From: JAABRU01 sp041390465
GTDB taxonomy: Bacteria; Desulfobacterota; Desulfobacteria; Desulfobacterales; Desulfococcaceae
Direction of reading: 5' to 3'
Length of the DNA: 64,000 nucleotides
Assembly: GCA_041390465.1 (NCBI GenBank)
Contig: JAWKPW010000019.1
Location: 1-64,000, forward strand
Part shown: positions 18,973 through 27,893 of the stretch, piece after piece
How the letters are laid out: each line of letters starts with the position of its first letter
How positions within the stretch are numbered: the first letter of the stretch is position 1
Position numbers and translations under genes: made by a program
Notes under the pieces: model-generated
Seen by the model: only the letters and a program-made list of their open reading frames with translations
What the model was told of the DNA's origin: nothing
The model's database searches: none

Positions 18973-21027
18973 ATGCTCAGGTTAATGCGGGATCATGCGG
19001 GAAGCTGGCTGATTAAAATTATTCTCGGTGCAATTGTCGTGGTGTTCATTTTCTGGGGGGTGGGCAATTTCCAGTCTCAGCGGATGAGTCAGATCGCAAC
19101 GGTGAACGGAGAAACCATTACCGTTGAGGAATACAGAAAAACCTACAACAATATGCTCGAACAGTACCGCCGGAGATTTGGGGGAAATCTTGACGAAAAC
19201 ATGCTGAAAATGCTCAACCTCAAGCAGACTGCCCTTGACAGTCTCATTGATCAGGTGCTGATCCGGCAGGAAGCCGCGAAACTGGATTTCCGGATCTCGG
19301 ATGCGGAGCTTGCCAAGTCCATTATGGAAGTTCCCGCATTTCAGAACAGCGGCGCTTTTGACAATGATCTGTATAACCGGGTTCTGCGTCTCAACCGCCT
19401 TACAGCCGAGGAATTTGAGGCCATGCAGCGGGAATCCATGCTCAGCGAAAGACTGCGCTCCTTTGTGCTGGATGCGGTAAAAGTCTCAGACGCGGAGGCT
19501 CTGGAATGGTATCAGTGGAACAATGCCTCGGCTGATATGGAATATGTGTTTTTTGATCCCCAAAAATACACGGACATCAGCCCTTCGGATGAGGAAATCT
19601 CCCAGTATTACGAAAAAAACAGGGATTCCTACAAAACAGAGGAAAAAATCAGGGCCCGGTATGCGGAGTTCCGTCATGCGGATTTCACAGACAAAGTGAC
19701 GGTGACGGATGAGGACATCGCAGAATATTTTGAAAGCCATGCCGATGAATTCAAAGTGGAAAAAACAGTTGAAGCCAGCCACATCCTTTTCCGGCTGGAC
19801 AGCAATGCCGCAGAGGAGGAAGCGGAAAAGAAAAGGGCAAAGGCCGAAGAGGTTCTGAAGATGGCCAGAGAGGGAAAGGATTTTGCCCAACTGGCAAATG
19901 AATATTCCGAAGATCCGGGCAATAACGGAAAGGGCGGACATCTGGGGGCATTCAAAAAAGATGCCATGGTCAAACCCTTTTCAGACAAAGCCTTTTCCAT
20001 GAAGGCCGGAGAAATCAGCGAACCGGTGCGCACACCGTTTGGCTGGCATATCATCAAAGTGGAAAAAATCAATGAGGCTTCCGAGAAAAAACTGGAGGAT
20101 GTGAAAGAGGATATCCGGAAAAAACTCGCGGAGGAAAAAGCCAGAATCATGGCCTATGATCAGGCCGAAGCCCTGTATGATGCCATTCCCGAAGGGGATG
20201 ATCTGAAAAAGAACGCAGAGGAACACAAAAAAGAGGTTTTGGAAACAGACTTCTTCACCCGCGGAAAAGGTCCGGAAAAAGTGAAAAATTCCAGTCAGTT
20301 TGCCACTGCCGCGTTTGCGCTTTCGGAAAAACAGATCAGCACGGTGCAGGACATGGGAGATGCCTTTTATCTTATACAGGTGACACAAAAAGTGCCTTCG
20401 GCTGTTTCTCCCCTGGAAGAGGTGAAAGAGAAAGTCCGCGCGGATTTGATTGCGCAGAAGCAGGAGGAAAAAGCCAAATCAGATGCCGAAGCCTTTCTGG
20501 CCGGTCTGAAAAACAGCAAGGCAGAAAAACACGATGACACCGCAGATCCGACAGCGGAAAAGTCCGCGGATCAGGAAGGCAGAACAGACCCGGCAAAGGA
20601 GGAATCTGAAACTGCCGGTGACAAAACAGGGGAAAAAACTGCCGCAGAAGACAAAAGTGACACAGATGCGCCATCCTCCGGGGATTCAGCTCAGAAAAAA
20701 AACGGAGAGCCCGCTTTTGTGCCTACCGGCTTTTTCAGGCGCAATGCGGCCATTCCCCAGATTGGATATGAGCAGGAAATTTCCCAGGCGGCCTTCCGGC
20801 TCTCCGCGGAGAATCCGCTCCCAGAAAAACCGCTGAAAGGGAAAAACGGATACTACGTGATCCGCTTCAAAGACAGGAAGCTGCCTGATGCCGCAGAATT
20901 TGAAAAAGAGAAATCCTCTGTCAAAGAGAGGCTGCTGCGGCAGAAGCAGTACAAAACCTTTGAAACATGGCTGGGGCAGTTGAGGGAAAAGAGCAAAATC
21001 ACCAGACAGGAAGATCTGCTGAACTGA
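18973..21027 (+). CDS. ppiD: PpiD-like SurA N-domain / PPIC-type peptidyl-prolyl isomerase
   Basis: A membrane-anchored periplasmic folding factor. One N-terminal TM helix (about residues 13-32, IKIILGAIVVVFIFWGVGNF) is followed by a SurA-like chaperone region (35-240). A parvulin domain sits near 265-360 (ASHILFRL, GKGGHLGAF, PVRTPFGWHIIKVEK). A second isomerase-like region is interrupted by a charged, low-complexity linker near 520-580. The length of about 684 residues fits PpiD. The ATG at 18973 is chosen over the GTG at 18964 because the GAGGTG ribosome site spans the latter. It assists outer-membrane protein maturation. Confidence 0.9.
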   Translation: MLRLMRDHAGSWLIKIILGAIVVVFIFWGVGNFQSQRMSQIATVNGETITVEEYRKTYNNMLEQYRRRFGGNLDENMLKMLNLKQTALDSLIDQVLIRQEAAKLDFRISDAELAKSIMEVPAFQNSGAFDNDLYNRVLRLNRLTAEEFEAMQRESMLSERLRSFVLDAVKVSDAEALEWYQWNNASADMEYVFFDPQKYTDISPSDEEISQYYEKNRDSYKTEEKIRARYAEFRHADFTDKVTVTDEDIAEYFESHADEFKVEKTVEASHILFRLDSNAAEEEAEKKRAKAEEVLKMAREGKDFAQLANEYSEDPGNNGKGGHLGAFKKDAMVKPFSDKAFSMKAGEISEPVRTPFGWHIIKVEKINEASEKKLEDVKEDIRKKLAEEKARIMAYDQAEALYDAIPEGDDLKKNAEEHKKEVLETDFFTRGKGPEKVKNSSQFATAAFALSEKQISTVQDMGDAFYLIQVTQKVPSAVSPLEEVKEKVRADLIAQKQEEKAKSDAEAFLAGLKNSKAEKHDDTADPTAEKSADQEGRTDPAKEESETAGDKTGEKTAAEDKSDTDAPSSGDSAQKKNGEPAFVPTGFFRRNAAIPQIGYEQEISQAAFRLSAENPLPEKPLKGKNGYYVIRFKDRKLPDAAEFEKEKSSVKERLLRQKQYKTFETWLGQLREKSKITRQEDLLN

Positions 21028-21142
21028 TGCATTTTCCGGCAGTTTTCCCCTTGGCCGGATGCCGGGGATTTGTTTTTCGGGTGCATTATGGATCTCTCCG
21101 GTCAGGGAAAACTGAAAACAGTGTGTGAAAGGGATTGCGGAT

Positions 21143-21358
21143 ATGGAAAAAAAGAAGTTTTCAACCAAAAAATGTCCGTACTGTTCCGTTGTGCTGGGAC
21201 TCAATGATCAAATCTGCTTTTCCTGCAAGCACAGGGTTGGCAAAATCAATGAATACGGCATTGCTGAAAAGCCGGTTGACTGGATGTCTTATGTGCTGTG
21301 CATTCTTTCCCTCGCGGGTTTCATTTTTTTCATATGGTGGGCTTTTCTGCGAAAGTAA
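21143..21358 (+). CDS. Small zinc-ribbon membrane protein
   Basis: A 71-residue protein with two CxxC pairs (KCPYCSVVLG and CFSCKHRVG), which should form a zinc ribbon, followed by one TM helix near the end (YVLCILSLAGFIFFIWWAFL). The start at 21143 follows AAAGGG. The function is unknown; small cytoplasmic zinc ribbons tethered to the membrane often act as adaptors. It lies 115 bases after ppiD and is probably in the same transcript. Confidence 0.7.
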   Translation: MEKKKFSTKKCPYCSVVLGLNDQICFSCKHRVGKINEYGIAEKPVDWMSYVLCILSLAGFIFFIWWAFLRK

Positions 21359-21550
21359 AAATCGGAAAAAATCTGTCAGGGAACTTTTTTTCCGGATACT
21401 GTCTGTCAAAAACGCAGTCTCTGCCGAAGCGCACAGATTCTGATTTTTTAATTCAGTGCTGATAACTTGTATGAAAATCCCTGAATTTTTGATCCGCCTG
21501 TCACAGACCGGGACGGAAAAATCGGTTCCGGTCAGAACCGGAGGCTGAAA

Positions 21551-22126
21551 ATGATGTCAAAACTGAAAGAGGAAGATAAAAAATATCTTCTGAAACTGGC
21601 GCGTTCTGTTATTGCTTCAAAACTGGTGCCCGGAATTCATGCCGAAGATGCGGCAGAGATTCCCCCGGCTGTTCAGGAAAAGCAGGGATGCTTTGTCACC
21701 CTTCACAAAAAAGGAATGCTGCGGGGGTGCATCGGCACTCTGGAACCGGTCAAGTCCCTGGCGGACGCGGTAAGGGAAAACGCTGTGCATTCCGCATTCC
21801 ATGACAGCCGCTTCCCGCCTGTCACAGAGGATGAACTGCCGGAGATTGACATTGAAATCAGTGTGCTGACAGTTCCGGAAACACTGCCTTGCACAGGTGG
21901 GGATGATCTGAAAGCCAGACTGAAACCCGGGGTGCATGGCGTGATTCTTTCAAAAGGAGGGTACCGATCCACCTTTTTGCCACAGGTATGGGAGCAGCTT
22001 CCGGATCCGGAAATGTTTCTGTCCCATCTCTGTCAGAAGGGCGGAATGCCCCGGGACTGCTGGAAGAAAGGGGAAGTGGAGGTCAAAGTGTATGAAGTTT
22101 TTCATTTTTCAGAAAAGAAACAATGA
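21551..22126 (+). CDS. amrA: AMMECR1 domain protein (AmmeMemoRadiSam system protein A)
   Basis: The 191-residue protein carries the AMMECR1 signature LRGCIGTLEPVKSL near residue 58 and the downstream PEIDIEISVLTVPE and GVILSKGGYRSTFLPQVWEQ segments. The domain is conserved from bacteria to humans, and its biochemical role is unsettled. In many bacteria it is encoded with Memo-like and radical-SAM proteins (AmrB, AmrS); neither is present nearby. The ATG follows GGAGG. It sits 24 bases before the PBP1C gene, suggesting co-transcription. Confidence 0.9.
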   Translation: MMSKLKEEDKKYLLKLARSVIASKLVPGIHAEDAAEIPPAVQEKQGCFVTLHKKGMLRGCIGTLEPVKSLADAVRENAVHSAFHDSRFPPVTEDELPEIDIEISVLTVPETLPCTGGDDLKARLKPGVHGVILSKGGYRSTFLPQVWEQLPDPEMFLSHLCQKGGMPRDCWKKGEVEVKVYEVFHFSEKKQ

Positions 22127-22150
22127 CCTGCCGGGGATCAGGAATGTCAG

Positions 22151-24541
22151 ATGAGCGCAGGGCAGGAACCGGATCGGAGACGGCATTTCCGGTATTTCCT
22201 CTGCACAGCCGCTTTTTTTGTCGCCGGCTTTTCCCATGCCTTTGTTTCCTTTTTCATCCTCAATACCTGTTTTCCCCTGTCCCTGCCGGAAGAGGAAAAA
22301 CATTTTGCTGTCACAGTGGTGGCAGAGGATGGCAGTCCTCTGCGCAGTTTTCCGGATGCACGGGGCGTATGGCGGTATCCTGTACGGCCTGATGCGGTTT
22401 CGCCCCTGTATCTGGATGCTCTGATCCAGTATGAGGATCGGTATTTCCGCTGGCATCCGGGGATCAATCCCCTGGCTCTGTTCCGAGCACTGTTTCAGTA
22501 TCTGAAAACCGGTCAACTGCTGTCCGGCGGTTCCACCCTGACCATGCAGGTCGCGCGGATTCTTCAGCCTCATCCCAAAACCCTTGCAGGAAAAGTGCAG
22601 CAGATGTTCCGTGCCCTGCAGTTGGAACTGCGTTTTTCCAAACAGGAAATTCTCACCCTGTACCTGAATTATGCGCCGTTCGGAGGCCCGGTTGAGGGGG
22701 TGCAGGCAGCCGCGTTTGCCTATCTGGGGAAATCCGCTTCGGAACTGAGTCACGCGGAGGCAGCACTCCTGGCCGTACTGCCCCAGTCGCCCAGCCGGAT
22801 GCGGCCGGATCGGCATCCGGAACGGGCAGAGGCGGGACGCAACAAGGTGCTGGATCGCATGGCAAAATTCGGCATATGGGACAAAAAAACTGTTGCGGAA
22901 GCCAAAATTGAGAAAGTCATGCAGCGCTTTGATCCCCGCCCCATGAAAGCCCCGCTGCTGGCCAGACGCCTCAAAGACAGGGCAAATCCTTTGAATCCGG
23001 TTCACACCTTTATTGATCCCCTCATGCAGGAAACCGTATCCGGACTGGTCAGGGCCTTCATTGCCGGCACGCCTGCGCATACCTCCGCGGCCGCTCTGGT
23101 GGCGGAAAACAGCAGCCTGGCTGTAAAAGCTTATGCGGGATCTGCGGATTTTCTGGACAACAGCCGCTTTGGTCATGTGGACATGGTACGGGCTTCCCGT
23201 TCCCCGGGTTCCACACTCAAGCCTTTTTTGTATGCCATGGCAATGGAGGAGGGGCTGATTCATTCGGAAAGCCTGATGACAGACGCTCCCTTTTCCTTCA
23301 GCGGATACCGGCCTGACAATTTCACCCGCCATTTCACAGGGCCGGTCAGCGCGGCAGAAGCCCTGCGCCGTTCCCTGAATCTGCCTGCTGTGGATCTGCT
23401 GGAAAGACTTGGCCCCAAATATTTTGACACCCGGCTTCGCCAGGGCGGATTCCGGCTGCGCTATCCTCCCTTTCAGGGGCCCAACCTGACCATGATTCTG
23501 GGCGGTGTGGGAACCTCTCTGGAAGATCTGGTCAGTGCCTATGCTGCCCTTGCCCGGGACGGACTGAGCGGTCCTCTGCGGTTTGCAAAGGATCAGCCTC
23601 TGGTGGAACGCCGTTTTCTCAGTCCTGGAGCAGCTTACATTGTCCGGCAGATTCTGCTGGCCAATCCCCGGCCTGACCTGCCCGGCGGACAGCTTTCCCT
23701 GGCCGGATCCCGGCAGGCCGCCTGGAAAACCGGCACGAGCTACGGATTCCGGGATGCCTGGACCCTTGCTGTCACGGATCGCTTCACCATAGGGGTATGG
23801 ACAGGCAGACCGGATGGAACCCCGTCCCCCGGGCGGTACGGACGGGCCACTGCTGCGCCCCTGCTCTTCCGCATTGTGGACAGTCTGCCCCGGCAGTTCG
23901 GTTCCCCGCATCCCATACCGGACACAGTCAGCCGGAAGGAAATCTGCTGGCCTCTGGGCATAGCACCGGATGGGGAAAATGATCCTCTCTGCCATGAACA
24001 GCGCAGCGCGTGGATTCTCAGCAATGTGATTCCTCCCACGCTGCCGGATCGGAGTGAACGCATCTGGCAGCCCAACCCGGTCACCGTATGGCTCAATCCG
24101 CTCACCGGACTTCGGGTGGAACCGGGCTGTCCTGTTGCAGACCCGGTCAAAAAACGCATTGCCCGATGGCCCGGAGCAGTGCGGCCCTGGCTGCGGCCCG
24201 GAATTCGTGAGAAATCCCGAATTCCCCGGTCTGATCCTGTGTGCGGAAAACCGGAATCCGCGCGGGGGGAGAATATACGCATCATGGGAATTGAACCCAA
24301 TACGGTTTTCCGGCCTCCGGGAGCGGAAACCCGGCTTCCCACCCTGATTCTGGAAGCCGGCGGAGGCAGAGAGGAACTGTACTGGCTGCTCAACGGCGAA
24401 CTCACTGCCCGATCTCCGGCAGGTGTTCCCTTCGTGCATCACTTCAGCCGGCCGGGGCGCTATCAGTTGACGGTCATGGATCTGAGCGGAAATTACGATG
24501 CTGTGGAGTTTACAGTCATCCGCGGCAGATCCGGAGGCTGA
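22151..24541 (+). CDS. pbpC: Penicillin-binding protein 1C
   Basis: A 796-residue bifunctional-type peptidoglycan synthase. It has an N-terminal TM (about 14-38) and a GT51 glycosyltransferase with EDRYFRWHPGIN near residue 96 and GGSTLTMQVARIL near 125. The transpeptidase domain has SPGSTLKPF near 347 and KTGTSYGFRDAW near 522, and the C-terminal BiPBP_C domain starts near 700. This order and length are those of PBP1C. In many bacteria pbpC pairs with an alpha-2-macroglobulin gene, which is absent here. The large opposite-strand frame over it is a shadow of its high GC content. Confidence 0.95.
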   Translation: MSAGQEPDRRRHFRYFLCTAAFFVAGFSHAFVSFFILNTCFPLSLPEEEKHFAVTVVAEDGSPLRSFPDARGVWRYPVRPDAVSPLYLDALIQYEDRYFRWHPGINPLALFRALFQYLKTGQLLSGGSTLTMQVARILQPHPKTLAGKVQQMFRALQLELRFSKQEILTLYLNYAPFGGPVEGVQAAAFAYLGKSASELSHAEAALLAVLPQSPSRMRPDRHPERAEAGRNKVLDRMAKFGIWDKKTVAEAKIEKVMQRFDPRPMKAPLLARRLKDRANPLNPVHTFIDPLMQETVSGLVRAFIAGTPAHTSAAALVAENSSLAVKAYAGSADFLDNSRFGHVDMVRASRSPGSTLKPFLYAMAMEEGLIHSESLMTDAPFSFSGYRPDNFTRHFTGPVSAAEALRRSLNLPAVDLLERLGPKYFDTRLRQGGFRLRYPPFQGPNLTMILGGVGTSLEDLVSAYAALARDGLSGPLRFAKDQPLVERRFLSPGAAYIVRQILLANPRPDLPGGQLSLAGSRQAAWKTGTSYGFRDAWTLAVTDRFTIGVWTGRPDGTPSPGRYGRATAAPLLFRIVDSLPRQFGSPHPIPDTVSRKEICWPLGIAPDGENDPLCHEQRSAWILSNVIPPTLPDRSERIWQPNPVTVWLNPLTGLRVEPGCPVADPVKKRIARWPGAVRPWLRPGIREKSRIPRSDPVCGKPESARGENIRIMGIEPNTVFRPPGAETRLPTLILEAGGGREELYWLLNGELTARSPAGVPFVHHFSRPGRYQLTVMDLSGNYDAVEFTVIRGRSGG

Positions 24542-24554
24542 TTTCATTTTTCCC

Positions 24555-24583
24555 TTGACAAATTCACAGAAATAATCAATATT
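24555..24583 (+). promoter_or_regulatory. Sigma-70-type promoter of the rplU operon
   Basis: TTGACA at 24555-24560 and AATATT at 24578-24583, spaced by 17 bases, lie about 50 bases before the rplU start. Confidence 0.55.
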
Positions 24584-24631
24584 CCAAAATTTTGTTATTC
24601 CATGAAACTGAGTCTGATCAAAGGAGGTAAC

Positions 24632-24997
24632 ATGTACGCTGTAGTAAAGACGGGCGGAAAACAATATAAGATCCGGGAAGGTGAGATATTCCGGGTGGAA
24701 AAGCTCCCCGGAAATGTGGGTGATCCGGTTTCTTTTGACAAAGTTCTGCTGTTTTCGGACGGCGAAAACCTGAGAATCGGTCAGCCGCTGCTTGATGATG
24801 TAAGCGTGGCAGGCCACATCATTGAACAGGACAAAAGCAAAAAAATCATTGTTTTCAAATTCAAAAGACGGAAAGGCTACCGTCGGAAACTGGGACATCG
24901 TCAGCCCTATACGGCCGTTCAGATTGACCGTATCGGAGGCACAGAACCGGTTCAGAAAAATCAGACCGCAGAACCTGTGCAGGCAGACGCTGCGTAA
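24632..24997 (+). CDS. rplU: 50S ribosomal protein L21
   Basis: The protein starts MYAVVKTGGKQYKIREGEI and contains the FKRRKGYRRKLGHRQPYT motif characteristic of L21. It has 121 residues with a short acidic, glutamine-rich tail. The ATG at 24632 follows AAAGGAGG; the earlier in-frame ATG at 24602 lacks a ribosome site. L21 binds 23S rRNA. It is the first gene of the conserved rplU-rpmA-obgE-proB run. Confidence 0.98.
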   Translation: MYAVVKTGGKQYKIREGEIFRVEKLPGNVGDPVSFDKVLLFSDGENLRIGQPLLDDVSVAGHIIEQDKSKKIIVFKFKRRKGYRRKLGHRQPYTAVQIDRIGGTEPVQKNQTAEPVQADAA

Positions 24998-25019
24998 CAC
25001 GCGATAAGGAGCAGGAAAA

Positions 25020-25274
25020 ATGGCACATAAGAAGGCGGCAGGCAGTTCAAGAAACGGACGGGACAGCAATGCCCAGCGTCGCGGAATCAAACGCTACGGC
25101 GGTGAAAAGGTGCTGGCCGGGAACATACTGGTGCGTCAGCTGGGCACAAAAATCCATCCGGGCACCAATGTGGGATGCGGAAAGGATTATACCCTTTTTG
25201 CCAAAATTGACGGCATTGTCAGCTATGAACGGCTGGGCAAAACCCGCAAAAAAGTCAGTGTGTATGCCGAGTGA
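25020..25274 (+). CDS. rpmA: 50S ribosomal protein L27
   Basis: An 84-residue protein starting MAHKKAAGSSRNGRDSNAQR, the classical L27 N-terminus that reaches the peptidyl transferase centre, with VRQLGTKIHPGTNVG in the body. The N-terminus has no Firmicutes-type cleavable extension. It lies 22 bases after rplU, and its stop overlaps the GTG start of obgE by GTGA. Confidence 0.98.
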   Translation: MAHKKAAGSSRNGRDSNAQRRGIKRYGGEKVLAGNILVRQLGTKIHPGTNVGCGKDYTLFAKIDGIVSYERLGKTRKKVSVYAE

Positions 25275-26305
25275 AATTCATTGACGAAGCATTGATTACG
25301 GTTCGCGCGGGAGACGGGGGGAGCGGGTGCGTCAGTTTCCGCAGGGAGCGTTTTGTTCCCAAAGGCGGGCCTGACGGCGGTGACGGAGGCAAAGGCGGAG
25401 ATGTGATTCTGCTTGCCTCTCCCCGGAAGCGCACCCTGCATCATTTCCGCTTCAAAAGGAATTTTGAGGCCCAAAGCGGAAAAAGCGGGCAGGGAAAAGA
25501 GAAAACCGGCAGAAGCGGAGAAGATCTGATTCTGGAGGTTCCTCCCGGCACTGTGGCAATCGATGCAGATACAGGTGAAATCATTAAAGATTTCATCGAA
25601 AAAAATGAGCGGTTCACGGTGGCTGCCGGAGGAAGGGGCGGACAGGGAAATGCGCAGTTCAAATCTGCTGTCCGTCAGACCCCGCGCTTTGCCCAGCCCG
25701 GAGAACCGGGACAGCAGTTCCGGCTGAAACTGGAACTCAAAATCCTCGCGGATGTGGGCATCATCGGATTTCCCAACGCGGGAAAATCAACCCTTGTCAG
25801 AGCCATATCCTCTGCAAGACCCAAAGTGGCTGATTATCCCTTTACAACGCTTACGCCGAATCTGGGCGTAGTGACAACGGACAGGGGAGAACCCTTTGTG
25901 GTCGCGGACATTCCGGGGCTGATTGAGGGAGCCCACACCGGAGCGGGGCTGGGAACCCGTTTTCTGCGGCATATCGAGCGCACCCGCATTCTGCTGCATC
26001 TGATTGATGCCTCGGAAATTGATCCGGATGAGCCTCTTTCCCGTTATGAAACCATCAACAGGGAACTGACAGCCTACAGTCCTGAGCTTGCGAAAAAAAA
26101 GCAGATTGTGGTTCTCAGCAAGATGGATATTTCCGGAGCGGATGTGGGGGCAGAATTCTTCCGGATGAGCCAGGGATCGCCTGAATTCATCGGCATATCC
26201 GCAGCCGCGGGACATGGGCTTGAAGAACTGAAATACCGTATGCAGCAGGTTCTGGAAGATATTTTTGAACATTCGGACAGAGAACCTCAAGACAATGGCA
26301 GGTGA
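25271..26305 (+). CDS. obgE: GTPase ObgE/CgtA
   Basis: A 344-residue ribosome-assembly GTPase. The glycine-rich Obg fold covers about residues 1-158 (GGPDGGDGGKGGDV). The G domain has GFPNAGKST near residue 166, DIPGLIEGAH near 213 and SKMD near 281. The variable C-terminal Obg extension is essentially absent, as in many Desulfobacterota. It starts with GTG overlapping the rpmA stop, so translation is coupled. Obg acts in 50S maturation and stringent signalling. Confidence 0.97.
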   Translation: MKFIDEALITVRAGDGGSGCVSFRRERFVPKGGPDGGDGGKGGDVILLASPRKRTLHHFRFKRNFEAQSGKSGQGKEKTGRSGEDLILEVPPGTVAIDADTGEIIKDFIEKNERFTVAAGGRGGQGNAQFKSAVRQTPRFAQPGEPGQQFRLKLELKILADVGIIGFPNAGKSTLVRAISSARPKVADYPFTTLTPNLGVVTTDRGEPFVVADIPGLIEGAHTGAGLGTRFLRHIERTRILLHLIDASEIDPDEPLSRYETINRELTAYSPELAKKKQIVVLSKMDISGADVGAEFFRMSQGSPEFIGISAAAGHGLEELKYRMQQVLEDIFEHSDREPQDNGR

Positions 26306-27452
26306 GCAGAAAATCATGCGCAAAGACCTTTTTGCCCGGGCAAAACGCGTTGTGGTCAAGGCAGGCAGCAATGTTCTTACCAAAGACAAGGGACTGAACC
26401 TGGAAGTTGTGCATTCCGTCAGCCGCCAGATCTGCGGACTGATGGACAGGGGACTGGAAATCGTGCTGGTTTCTTCCGGGGCAATGGCTGCGGGACTCAG
26501 GAAGCTCGGTCTGTCCAAAAGACCGGATGAAATCCCCCATCGTCAGGCTGTGGCAGCAGTGGGGCAGGCCGGGCTGATTATGGAATATGAAAAGGCGTTT
26601 GAGCAGTATGGCAAAAAAGTTGCCCAGATTCTCCTGACCGGCGATGGTCTGTACCATCGCAAACGCTACCTCAATGCGCGCAACACCCTGCACACCCTTC
26701 TTTCCTGGAAGATCGTTCCCATCATCAATGAAAATGACACGGTTTCCGTTGAAGAAATCAAATTCGGCGACAATGACAATCTTTCTGCCATGATAGCCCT
26801 GCTGCTCAATGCGGATCTGCTCATCAACCTGACTGACATTGACGGCCTGTATGACAAAGATCCCCGCATCCATTCCGATGCCCGGCTGATTCCGATTGTG
26901 GATCATATCCGCAGGGACATTGAAAACTGTGCCAGTGCCATACCCGGAACCCTGGGAACCGGGGGGATGCTCACCAAAATCAGGGCGGCCCGCAAGGTCA
27001 GCACCGCGGGAATCCCCATGATCATCGCAAGGGGAAGCAGGGAGGACATTCTCTTTCGGCTTTTTGCCGGAGAGGAGCACGGGACTTTTTTCACGCCCAA
27101 ACAGGAAAAAATGGCAAACCGCAAATGCTGGATCGGCTTTTCCGTAAAACCCAAAGGCATGATCCGCATTGATGACGGTGCAGTGAAGGCCATTCTGGAA
27201 AGGGGAAAAAGCCTGCTGCCCATCGGCATAACGGAGGTGGAGGGGGATTTCCGCATGGGGTCCGCCGTGGAATTCAGAAACGGAAGCGGTGAGGTGCTGG
27301 GGGTGGGACTGGTGAATTACAGTTCCGCGGATATACGCAAAATCATGGGACTGCGCACTGACCAGATTGCAGTGTGCCTGGGCCAGAAACCCTATGATGA
27401 AGTCATTCACCGGGACAATCTGACGGTTACAGGGGAGTGTGAAATTTCCTGA
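26295..27452 (+). CDS. proB: Glutamate 5-kinase
   Basis: Catalyses ATP-dependent phosphorylation of glutamate, the first step of proline synthesis. The amino-acid kinase domain (about residues 15-265) shows VVVKAGSNVLT, VSSGAMAAG, NENDTVS and GTGGMLTKIRAA. A PUA domain follows near 290-370. The start is uncertain: ATG 26295 overlaps the end of obgE by 11 bases, while ATG 26316 lies just after it; neither has a strong ribosome site, which fits coupling. proA is not adjacent. Confidence 0.95.
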   Translation: MAGEQKIMRKDLFARAKRVVVKAGSNVLTKDKGLNLEVVHSVSRQICGLMDRGLEIVLVSSGAMAAGLRKLGLSKRPDEIPHRQAVAAVGQAGLIMEYEKAFEQYGKKVAQILLTGDGLYHRKRYLNARNTLHTLLSWKIVPIINENDTVSVEEIKFGDNDNLSAMIALLLNADLLINLTDIDGLYDKDPRIHSDARLIPIVDHIRRDIENCASAIPGTLGTGGMLTKIRAARKVSTAGIPMIIARGSREDILFRLFAGEEHGTFFTPKQEKMANRKCWIGFSVKPKGMIRIDDGAVKAILERGKSLLPIGITEVEGDFRMGSAVEFRNGSGEVLGVGLVNYSSADIRKIMGLRTDQIAVCLGQKPYDEVIHRDNLTVTGECEIS

Positions 27453-27600
27453 CAAAATCCGTTGTTCCATTCCTCCCCCTGATCCTGAAACAGTATCTTC
27501 CCCGTTCCGGGAAAAGATTTCTTCTCCTCTGAAAGCCGGATGATCCGCGTTTTCTCCGACTCCCCCTTTAAAAAAATGCACGTTCTTTTTTCTTCATTGT

Positions 27601-27626
27601 TTGACAAAATCTTTACTTTATACTAT
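27601..27626 (+). promoter_or_regulatory. Possible promoter in the 440-base gap before the 27894 gene
   Basis: TTGACA at 27601 and TATACT near 27621 have only about 14 bases between them; a 17-base spacing would instead give TATTCA. The rest of 27453-27893 shows no convincing gene; a short CGCAAAGAATGCCAAG fragment near 27670 belongs to the dispersed CAAAG repeat family. Confidence 0.35.
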
Positions 27627-27893
27627 TCAGAAGAGCAGTGCCCTGTCAAATCTGTCTGCCGGATTTGATCGCAAAGAATGCCAAGAAATTGCATTTATGA
27701 ATCTGATTTTGGCAACATGGCAAAATCTCTCATTTTTTGCAGACCGCCTTCAGCCACTCCGATGCAGTCTGTGAAAGGGGACGGACAGTTGTCTTCTCCA
27801 GATTTGCCAGACAGTCTGTTTTTCAGGGCATAAGGGACAGACCGGTTTTCATTTCCACCGATCTGTGCGGGATGGAAAAAAACGGAGACACAT

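Noticed and set aside
22109..25090. 993-codon minus-strand frame over pbpC and rplU
   Set aside because: It lies opposite well-conserved genes, has atypical residue composition and crosses a promoter region.
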